Shown here: one piece after another, positions 33,312 through 41,970 of the stretch
Layout of the letters: each line of letters opens with the position of its first letter
Position numbering within the stretch: position 1 is the first letter of the stretch
From: Dromaius novaehollandiae
Lineage: Eukaryota; Chordata; Aves; Casuariiformes; Dromaiidae
NCBI RefSeq assembly: GCF_036370855.1
Contig: NC_088103.1
Location: 9,859,404-9,923,403 of the forward strand
Reading direction: 5' to 3'
Length of the DNA: 64,000 nucleotides
Position numbers and translations under genes: made by a program
The notes under the pieces: generated by a model
What the model was told of the DNA's origin: nothing
What the model saw: the letters and a program-made list of their open reading frames with translations, nothing else
The model's database searches: none

Positions 33312-34579
33312 CAGAAAAAAGAAAGATTTATAAATCTTTTTTGTGTGAGAGCAAGAGCATTGTTATGGTCAGAATGGCAGAGAGAGAGATTTAAGTGAAC
33401 ACTCTTTTGTAGTGGAAATGTGTGATCAAGTCAAGAAAAACTCGTTTACATGTCCTGGGACCCCCGGGAAGCCCATAGGGATAAGTGCCTCTAGGCCCCT
33501 GTGGTTCAGGAAGGGCAAGCTAAGCGCGTCTCCATGATTTTCATTGCAAAGGCCCCTTTCTGGTGCTTGCAGAGTGCTCCACAAGCAACCATCCTGCAGA
33601 AGAACAGGTCTCTTTCTGGAACCGAGGCTGGAGGGATGTTGCCATGCATTTCTTATGGTTTTCTTTAAGGACCAACACAACTTGCCGCCACCATTCCCAG
33701 CACTGTGCCAGATGCTTTCCCAGTCGTCGTCATCCTCCTCCTTCTCCTCCGTTGCTAGTTTTTGCTTTCACCCAGCCCAGGTCCCTGAAGAGGAGAGGAG
33801 AGGGCGGCTCTGCCATCGTTGGCTGCTCCCTGCAAACCAGTGCTGCAGTTGCTCTGGGACCAAAACGAGCAGTGGAAATGTTAGGCTGAATATCGGGGGG
33901 AGTGTATTTGCAGTGCCTGAGGGTAGCTGAGGCCTTTTGGGCAATTGGCGCAGGACCTGCCTAGATGGAGTAACTCTGGAGATGAGAAGAAGAGATGAGA
34001 CTTCCACTGGATTAAACGAGTCTGTGGTTGAGGTTGGGGCTTGAAAGGGATTCCTTCGACTCCGCAGTGAATGAAGTGAAAACATGGAAAATTACAGTGC
34101 AGGGAGTGAAGGGGAGTCGCTTCCAGATACAGGAGTGCTCCTGGATCTGTATTTTTAACGGGGATACTGTTGTGACCTAGTGCAGGGGGAGCCTTTCAGA
34201 ATGGATACGCCTTCATGTGGGTAAACACAAACCAAAGAATTCAGTCCTACACCCATATACTGATTCACGGGCCAAAGTTTTCAAAAAAAGCAGGAGTTTG
34301 CAGTTCACACCCCAAACTGTGGTTTTGGGGGTCCACAAGTGAGCAGGTTTGGAGCTGTGCTGGCATCATGGCCTTGGAGAAGAGCCACGTCACGGAGCAA
34401 GGACCAGGCATGCGGCGGTGTGTTTGCAAAGCCGCATCCTCCTTGCGCTCACCCCCAGTTTTTGAGTCAGTATTTCAGCGAGCAGCGGGGATTCAGACCG
34501 TGAGCTCTCGTTGGCGGTGGACTGTTTCGAATTAGCCAGGCTGGCTATCAGCGTAGGTATTGCGAAGAGGCATCCCGCA

Positions 34580-34632
34580 GCTGGCTTCTGCGGATGACCT
34601 CATTGGGGCTCTTCTGGTTCTGTGATCGGCTC
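34580..34632 (+). mobile_element. CR1 3' terminus relic
   Basis: ctgcggatgacctcattggg followed by cttctggttctgtgatcgg resembles the CR1 end ('ggactagatgacctc..aggtcccttccagttctatgattct'). Short and diverged, so tentative. It lies inside the UNC5B 3'UTR. Confidence 0.4.
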
Positions 34633-35204
34633 GAGGAAAGGACACCCGGTAGACCATCGTTGTGTGTGCCTCAGAAATCGAGGTCATTAAGTCTCAGCGC
34701 CTAGTCCATTAAAATGATGGATTTGTCCCGTGCAGCCTGACATTTTAAACAGTCCATTTCTCAGTGGGGCTGAAAGAAACACCAATTGTATCATTAGTTT
34801 GCTTTTTTTATTGGGTTTTCTCTTTGTCCTGGGCTGTCAGAGTCCTACCTCTGGTGCCTGTCGGTAAGGAAGGATCTCCAAGTCACAAGCCGGGCTAATC
34901 GTTTTAGCGCACGAGACAGCATCATAAGCAGTGATAGGGTTTCTGTCTTCTCACTGCAGTTCCTCTTTTCTCCCTTTTTTCTGTAACTGACCTTTATAGC
35001 AGCGGAAAAGTTGGGTGATGAATGGAAACCAATCAAGGGGTAGTCAGTACGAAGGTTCAGCACAAAGATACAGTGTCTCAGTGAAGGGTAAACACTTAGA
35101 TTAGCTGCAAACAGAAATATTTACTTGCTGATTGTTGTATCTTAGAAATTTGTATTTAAGGAGGAGGGGAAGGGAAGGAGCTGCAGAGCTCAGGATTCGA
35201 CTAG

Positions 35205-35310
35205 ATAACACAGCAAGACTGTGGATCCTCCATCCATGGAAGTATTAAAAGCAGGTTTTGACCAAGGTCTGTCAGCAGTGTCGTGGAGCAGGTCCTGCTT
35301 GGGGATGCGG
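35205..35310 (+). mobile_element. CR1-type LINE relic in UNC5B 3'UTR
   Basis: gtggatcctccatccatgga then agtattaaaagcaggttttg and gaccaaggtctgtcagcagtg follow the CR1 ORF2 end ('gtggaatctccatcattgga, gatttttaagagcaggttag, acctgtcagggatgg') in order. It is exapted as part of the transcript. Confidence 0.6.
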
Positions 35311-36429
35311 CGCTTGGCGCTGCATCGGACGCTAAAGCCCTGGGTCGTACCCACGAGGTCCCCGTAGCCAGCCGTGCAGCGTGTTTGAGGAAGATGCCAG
35401 CATCTTTCCCGGGGCAGCCTCGGGGAAGCAAGAGCAAACTCAGGGAGCTGGCACGTGGCGCGAGAGGGCATCGGCTTTGGAGATGGAGAAGAAGCTGGTA
35501 GAAGCAAATCAGTTGTGCTTTGTGTTGGTGTGCGTGTTTTCAGTATTGCAGGTGTCACGCTCACTTTTAGCAGGTTGTCTTTGGCAACACGAGGGGGTCT
35601 GCGCTAATTCGGCTCCCCCCTTGCCGAGTTCACAACGGCGGATGTTCCCAAGCGTTGCTCCGTGCCTGGTTCGCTCCCTTCTCCCATGATTTACTAGGCG
35701 AGAACATAGTTAGGAGTCCAGGCGTCTCCCGAGCGTGGAGACGGTTGCAGGCTCTACCGAAGTGTGCTTGGTGCCCACCTGTGGTGTTTCTTGTTGGCAA
35801 ACCTTGAAATCAGTGTGTGAAGGACTCGGATTTGATTAATCTTGGCAACTCTGTGTACAGCGATTTAACACATAGCGTCACTCTCTTGTGTTTTGGGTTC
35901 TCCGGGTTTGTCTCCTGTTGGGTTTTAAGTCATGTGGGAGAAAGGGGACTTTTTTTGTGTGTCTCTGTGTGTGTGTTGCTCAAACTTTTTAAAGTCTGGA
36001 ATTCCCATGCAGATTTGGCCAAATACTTAGACCTTTGGGAATGCAAATGCCCATTGCGTTTTAAACCACAGATGGATCAAATCCTCATATGCATGTCTGG
36101 GCAGCTTTAAAACAAATCAAGCCAAAATGGAGCTCCTTAAAGCAACTGGTGTGGCCATGGGGGATTTGGAAAGCTTGACAAATACAACCTTTCTCCACCG
36201 AAATACCTTTCACCACAGTGAAAAGCCACACAGCTCCTCTGGTGTTTCCCCACTCTGTTCTATGAATTTGTTTTTCACTGTATTATTTGTCTGGGCTGGA
36301 AGCCTGAGGTGGGAAGACTTCTGCCGGGCGAATTCCTTTGCGATGCAGGAAAGGTTTTGCCTATCTTTTCGGTTACGTTTGAGCATCTGATTTCTGAAAC
36401 CCTGCCTCTGATCTGAGGGAATAAATTTG

Positions 36430-36970
36430 GAAAGTCAGGAAGGACGGAGCTGCCCAACCGCTGCTGGCGTGCTGCGGGGCTGCAGCAAGCGATGCGCGGG
36501 GGCTCGCTTCCGGAGCGACGACACGCTCTTCTCCGGGGTCGCAGGGTAGGCTGCGTCTGAATCTCTCTCGCTCTCATTCTCGCCGTGTCTGCTTCGCGGG
36601 CCCCCGCGGCGGCGTGCCTGTCTGTCCGTCCGTCCATCCGTCCGTCCGTCCCCCTCGGACAGCCGCGGGTGCCTCTGTGCGCTCCCCCCGCCGCGCGCGC
36701 TTGTCACCCCCCTCCTCTCGGCTCGCGGGACCCGAAGGTCCGCGGAGGTGCCAATACGTGCGTGTGTGTTGTTCTCCGTGTCTCTCGGATCAGGGAAACG
36801 GCGGCGGGAGCCGGGAAGGGCGGCACGGCGCCGGCCTCTCCCGCTGCCCCTGGGCACATGTGTGTGTCCATCCCACTCGGATCCTGGCCAGGGTGCCCAG
36901 GAGCCACACGTACCTCCCGCGGCCACCCATGTTCATGTCTCCGTGTCTCGGGAAGGGGACGCGGCCCCCC
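36430..36970 (+). other. CpG-rich block in distal UNC5B 3'UTR
   Basis: High CpG density over about 540 bases between AT-richer flanks, including a pure CCGT-type repeat (36617-36652) and segments such as ccgccgcgcgcgcttgtcac. No gene starts here visibly. It may be an orphan CpG island or simply methylation-protected GC-rich UTR. Confidence 0.5.
36617..36652 (+). repeat. CCGT tetranucleotide repeat
   Basis: About nine units of (T/C)CGTC with one CCAT interruption, on the + strand, inside the CpG-rich block. Confidence 0.85.
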
Positions 36971-37169
36971 GAGGCCACGGAGGCGACGAGGAGCTTTGCG
37001 ATGCATAACAGGCATCTTGTCACCTCCGGGAAGGCAAAGCCACCGTCGGTGTCTCGCTGACAGTGTCCGTCCTCTTGCTCTGCAGTCTGTTTCCATATTT
37101 ATATGTCCGGGGGATGGACCTGGGGGCATCCTCTAAAAGCGCATCTGTTTATTCTGTAAACTAAAGAAC

Positions 37170-37244
37170 TGTAAATAAAGTTTAGCATTCCTATTGTAAC
37201 AAATTAATTTTTATGCAATAAATTATATTTCCTAGTCTAATAAA
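37170..37244 (+). terminator. UNC5B: UNC5B polyadenylation signals
   Basis: Three AATAAA hexamers: 37174-37179, 37217-37222 and 37239-37244. The first overlaps TGTAAATA (37170-37177), a Pumilio-type element. A TG/T-rich stretch follows the last one (from about 37270). The UNC5B transcript should end between about 37195 and 37265. Confidence 0.7.
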
Positions 37245-39584
37245 AAAAATTAAACAAAATCTGCCCTCTCCTCTTGTGTTAATCACTTTGCCAGTTCCTG
37301 CTGGGTTTAGCTCCAGCCATAATTTCTTAGTCTTTATAGTCTTGTCTCGCTGCTTGGCCTTTGCTCCCTGAGTCACTGCTGCCTGTTGCATGCCTGTTGC
37401 TGGTGGAGACTCGTCTTTCCAGGACTCCTCCTGTCCGACACCCTTGGGGGTGGTTGGAGAAGTCTTCAGCCATGCCTTAGCTGTGCTGGCTGCAGCCACA
37501 TCTGCATGGCTGTCTACCAGGAGCTGGAGATCCTGCTGCTCTGATACTGCTCCCGCAGTCCTCATTCACCATGGCCGGCCTTTCCAGCAGCCTCTTTTGC
37601 CCGCACACTGGTGAGTTGGCTTCTCTCAGCTCAGCTCAGGAGGTCTCTCACCATAATCCTGATCACCGTGGACATCTCTGCAGTTCTTCCTGCGTTTCCC
37701 ACCTGTCAGAGGTGGTGTCTAGCTGGGCTCCTTTCCACGGCGACGTGCCTGCTTCCTTCTCGGGGCCTTGAACTGAGCAAGCTGGTTGAATTTAGGTACC
37801 GCTCTGCTATTGCCCATCACCTCCTCTCATCTCATTCCCAGGTAAGAGGATTTTTTGGAGATGGAGCATTGCCTGGAGCCAGCAGGTAAGGCCTTGTATT
37901 TGTTCCCGGACGGAGCAATTCTCCAGAGTTTTTTCATAAACCTTGCTGTTCCCTCTGTTGGCATTTAGCCTTTCCTTGTGCTGAGGTACTTGTGCAGCTT
38001 GTGTGCCCACGGGGAGCCCTAGAGCTCCTCCGCTGTTGCGGTCTCCTACGTGCTGGCCCTTCATCTCCTCTTGCAGGCAGGGCAGGAGGTGGCTGCTGCC
38101 TGACGTAGCATCTGCCGTCCCTGTGCATTTCTGCACGTGGATGCGCTCACTGGGGTCCGTAGCCCAACTCCATGTGCTGCCTCTGTCCTTCGACGCTGCC
38201 GTTTTCCAGCCAGGGCATCTCCAGTGGGAGCCCCTCGGCCCTGCGTTTGGACCGGGTGCCACGGGCACAGGCGGCCCCGGCAGCAGGAGGAGGTCGCTTG
38301 CGCCAGCGCTGCCGGGGTCCCTGATGCAGGAGAGCTGCGGAGATTGAGTTACGGCTTGTTTTGGATTAGTGCGGGTGGCTACGAGGCAGGAGACGGGAGG
38401 AGCGCTACAACTGCGCCTGTGTCACCCTCACGTCACCCTCGCTGCCCGTGAAGCTCTGCAGCGCTGCACTTTCTACGTGGGCCGGGTGTGAGGCTCCTGC
38501 TGCAGGTGAGGGCAAGGGATGGGGACGTGGGGGCCAGGGCTGAGCTCGGGGAGGGGGGACAGCACAGAGCAGCAACCTGCTGCCACGCTGCTCCCTTCCC
38601 TGTCCTCCACATGGATTTCTTTCCCAGGAAACGCCACCAGCAGCTGGGGCAGAGGCGGGGGGGCTCTGCCTTTGGGCTGTCTGACGAGTGCTTCAGACCG
38701 AAAAGCCCCGCTCGCAGAGCTGCTCAGAGCGAGGGAGTGCATCTTTTTCCAACATCTGCTCCTGCTTTGCTTTGTTTACTTCTTTTGCAGCCCTGAGTTC
38801 TGCTTTGCTGCGGGCTGGGGCCCAGGCCTCCCCGTTCCCTTCACCCTGCTCCTCCTCCAAAGCCCACTTTTTCCCTCTGCAAGTGGTAACCCTTTTTTTT
38901 TTTCACATTAATTCTTCTAACCTCAGCCTCCCAGGCTGCTTTCATTTGGTACTTTTTGCACTACTCTGGCTTTCCATGTGCCCTAATCTGTGGCTAGCTT
39001 CGAGCAGCTGGTGACTGATTTCATCTGATGCTGCTCCATTGAAAGACTTTGCTCTTTGCTTCCCCTTAAAATTATGCTGGCCCAAATCTGCTATGCAGTC
39101 AGGATACCGAATTCAATCCTCATGACAGCTAAAAGCGAAAAAGAAACCGCAGAAAAGAACCCGTACTTGGAACATGCGAATGTCCCCAAACCTGGCCTGA
39201 CCCGGCGTGTAGATCTGCATTGCAGGCTGTCTCTGGAGCATGGGTAATATTTACTGGAGGGACTCTAGCAGCTCTGGTTGACCGCAGACTTGTGTTGTTT
39301 ATCCCGGCCGGTTGTCACGGTCTCTTGTTTTGATGTGATCTGAGGCTTTTCCTGAACAGTGGATTTTTTGACATGATAGACCACAGCAGGTCAGAAATAC
39401 CAGGCAAATCCCTCTGAGCTGATGGGTTACTGACTCGGATAGGCTGTGCAATCTCCTTAGGTGCTTTTCCAGTCTGGCATGTCAATGCGGATGAAAGTCC
39501 CGAGAAGAAACCTCTGGAGAGAAACCTCAGTGCTCCTCTCAAGCCCTTCCATTCCAGCACATGCCCCGTGGGTGCTGCGGCTTG

Positions 39585-39592
39585 GTCACGTG
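39585..39592 (+). promoter_or_regulatory. GTCACGTG E-box, CLEAR-like (TFEB/TFE3) candidate
   Basis: GTCACGTGCT matches 8 of 10 positions of the lysosomal CLEAR consensus GTCACGTGAC, about 1.5 kb upstream of the SLC29A3 5' exon. SLC29A3 encodes a lysosomal protein, so the site is plausible, but single E-boxes are common. Confidence 0.3.
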
Positions 39593-39854
39593 CTGCTTTT
39601 TGTTTGCTCACGAAGGAAGAAAAAAAAAATGAGAGCATGCAAGGGTCTTGGGTTATTTTTACATCTGGGTGGCCAAGCCCATCTGATTCGTTATCCTCAG
39701 GCCTCCGAGGAGGGTGGGACAGACGTGCGGTGCTCGGCTCTAGGTCCCAGCTGGCTGCCGTATCTGCACGCAGTGGTGCTGTCAGGAGTGGAGGTACAGG
39801 GGCCGGTGTGCCGGGCATTTGTCCCACAGCCCTGTGCATGGGTTTCAGCAAAAA

Positions 39855-39926
39855 GCAGAGACCAGGCCATCTCCAGTCCTTCTGCAAATAGCAGAGACCA
39901 GACCATCTCCGGTTCTGCTGAGCTGA
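39855..39926 (+). repeat. 36-bp imperfect tandem duplication
   Basis: gcagagaccaggccatctcc recurs 36 bases later as gcagagaccagaccatctcc. The second halves have diverged. Confidence 0.75.
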
Positions 39927-41091
39927 TGCATCCCCAGTGCAGGGCCCAGCTGGATCTTGGCCAAACATCCGCGGGCAGAGACATCAAACCTGCAAAATGG
40001 CACACCGCAGCAGGAGATACTCGGATGGAGAGACATAAAGTCTCGATGGAAAGAGGGGGGGTCCCTGGGCCACAAGGACTAGCCAGACCTGGCTTAATAT
40101 AGCAGTGCCATGAGGGTTGTGCACATGCACTCCTAGTGCATTGGGAAGATGAATCCCACAACACAGAAGAGGCCATGGGCCTGATTTTTTGCTTTTGTTT
40201 TGCTTTGAAGAAGTGGGGATAGACACACACGAAGTGGAGGAAACAGCAAGGGAGAGACCATGTTTTCCAATGTGCAGTTACATATAGAAAAGACAGAAGT
40301 AAAAGAAACCCTTCAGTGGGGAATAAAGGAATAGCAGCATAAAAGTGTCAGCAAAACAGAAATGAACATTCCCAGGTTGGTTAAAATTATCTAGCTTGTT
40401 AGAGATGATGAAGGATAAGGGCAAACAGCTGGAAGCAGAAGCTGTAACCCCCCTAATTCCAAACCCAAGTGCAAACACCTGGCCCGGTGCGGTGTCTCCT
40501 AGGCACTGCCCCGCCGCTTGCAGCAGGATTGCAGAAAAGCTGCGCCCTAGCAAGGTGTAATTTTCCTGTGTGGTTGTCCAAGCAGCAGGGAAAATCCCTG
40601 CTCCAGAGGCAAGAAAAGGCAAAAAGGAAAGGAGGGATGGGGGAGAGGAAGGGGACTCGATACTTTCCTTAATAATCACCCTGCCTCCAGGGGGACTGTT
40701 AACATGTAACTCGCAGGGAAGCAGAGACTTTACAGCAAAGTTCGGTTTAATGGGGCGTTGCAGGAAGCGCAGCAGGGAGCGGGGAATTAATCCGCCGCTT
40801 CTCTGGAGGCTCCATCCCGAGGATGCCCTCTGCTCCCGGACGGTCGGGAAACGAGGACGTGTTCACGCTCCGGTGACTTCAACCCATGCCAGGCCGCGCC
40901 GAAAGGCCCGCTGGGCCTGGTTTCGCTATTTCTGTCTTAGTAACGCGTGGCACGATTAAAATATATATATTTTATATATATTTTTTTTTAAAGAGCCGCT
41001 CTAAGTTTAGATGGTGGGCCCTGCAGCTGCAAGGATGACTTCCCCCCCCCGTCCTCCTCCTCCTCCTCCTCCTCCTGGGAAAACTAGCGGG

Positions 41092-41275
41092 ATGCTTCGG
41101 GGGGAGCTCCGGGCGCAGCCGCCTCCCCCGACGGGGCGGGCCGCACCGCGCCGCTTCCCCGAGCAGGCGCCGCCCGCGGGGCCGGAGCGGCGGCGGGGGC
41201 GGGGGGGGCCGGGCCGGGGCCGCCCCCGACGGGGCGGAGCGGACGGCCCGGCGCGCAGGGCCCGTGCGGCGCCCA
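41092..41275 (+). other. SLC29A3: SLC29A3 5' exon (start uncertain), probably untranslated
   Basis: The first exon is inferred from donor gtgagt at 41276. A second, stronger donor (GAG|gtgagt) lies at 41435, so the exon may have two 3' ends. With the 41276 donor the frame is open from ATGs at 41092, 41035 and 41011 straight into exon 2, giving a possible Pro/Arg-rich N-terminal extension. The mammalian protein has no such segment, so I treat it as leader. Confidence 0.45.
41195..41219 (+). other. G-quadruplex-prone run in the SLC29A3 5' exon
   Basis: Four G runs (5, 8, 3 and 4 G) with spacers of 1 or 2 bases on the transcribed-sense strand, so the structure could form in DNA and in the leader RNA. 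Confidence 0.6.
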
Positions 41276-41721
41276 GTGAGTGCCCGGGGGGGTGCGGAAG
41301 GGATGCGTTAAATCGCGTTTCCCTGCAAAATCTCTGTTTTCCGGCGGCCTCTTCCCTCCCCCCCCCCCGCCCCGCGGCTGTCCGGGCAGGGCCGTCGGGG
41401 CCTTTCGGGGCGCCCTGCAGAGCCGGCGGCGGAGGTGAGTCCGCGGGTGGCTTGGCAAAGCCCCACGGGGCTACGTCGGTTCAAGAGTCGCTTTGCAGCG
41501 CCCGACGGTGAAATATTCGTCGGCGCGGTGTTTTGCAGCACCCGAGGCTCCCTGCTTGTGCCGGAGGGCGAGTGAGCCCCCTGCTCGCCCAGTCCTGGGT
41601 AATCCAGCTGGCTTGCAATCACTTACGTCCCTCACCTCGTAACAGCTACTTTTGCTTTCTCCCGGCAGCGGCAGCGGAGTTGGAAGGCGGGGGACGCGGC
41701 GACCCGTCGCCCGCCGGCTCC

Positions 41722-41970
41722 ATGCACGAGCCGGCCGCCAGCTCCCTCCTGGAAGAGGAGCCGCTGCTCGAGGAGCCGTCGCTGAACGCGTACGGCCGGC
41801 GGAAGCCCGACGACCGCCTGAATGGGGCCTACGCGATCTTTTTCATCTTGGGCATCGGCTCCCTGCTGCCCTGGAACTTTTTCATCACGGCGAAGCAGTA
41901 CTGGATGTACAAGCTGCAGAACTGCTCCGGCCAGCCCGGCCCGGCGGGACAGGGAGCCTCCGACCTCCGC
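41722..41970 (+). CDS. SLC29A3: SLC29A3 exon 2: start codon, dileucine motif, first membrane segment
   Basis: Coding part 249 nt (83 residues, phase 0 at the donor gtgagt). The exon begins at 41669, or at 41675 if the second of two AGs six bases apart is used; the frame is unaffected. It reads [19 protein letters not shown], then the first helix in [20 protein letters not shown], and an NCS sequon in the first lumenal loop. Confidence 0.94.

Larger units (their letters stand above)
32673..37260 (+). other. UNC5B: UNC5B 3'UTR
   Basis: About 4.5 kb from the stop to a cluster of poly(A) signals, similar to the long mammalian UNC5B 3'UTR. Contents in order: a TCC repeat (32938-32967), an A18 tract (33294-33311), a CR1 tail (34580-34632), a let-7 seed match CTACCTC (34845-34851), a second CR1 piece (35205-35310), a CpG-rich block (36430-36970) with a CCGT repeat, and the terminal signals. 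The 3' end is set by the signals, not by transcript data. Confidence 0.7.
37265..40950. other. UNC5B-SLC29A3 intergenic region
   Basis: About 3.7 kb with no supportable gene. It holds a 36-bp imperfect tandem duplication (39855-39926), an E-box resembling a CLEAR element (39585-39592), and a short T/A-rich tract at 38891. Open frames here lack start context and domains. Confidence 0.7.
40957..41460 (+). promoter_or_regulatory. SLC29A3: SLC29A3 CpG-island promoter region
   Basis: An AT run (40957-40990, alternating TA then T9) is followed at once by a CpG island rich in GGGCGG/Sp1-type boxes (for example 41135 and 41231). CpG-island promoters usually initiate at several points, so the TA run need not act as a TATA box. 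The start site is not determined. Confidence 0.6.

Noticed and set aside
38930..38960. cctcagcctcccaggctgct as an Alu-like fragment
   Set aside because: Alu is primate-specific; the match is a short pyrimidine-rich coincidence.
40957..40990. TA run as the SLC29A3 TATA box
   Set aside because: It is a low-complexity alternating run beside a CpG island; position relative to a start site is unknown.
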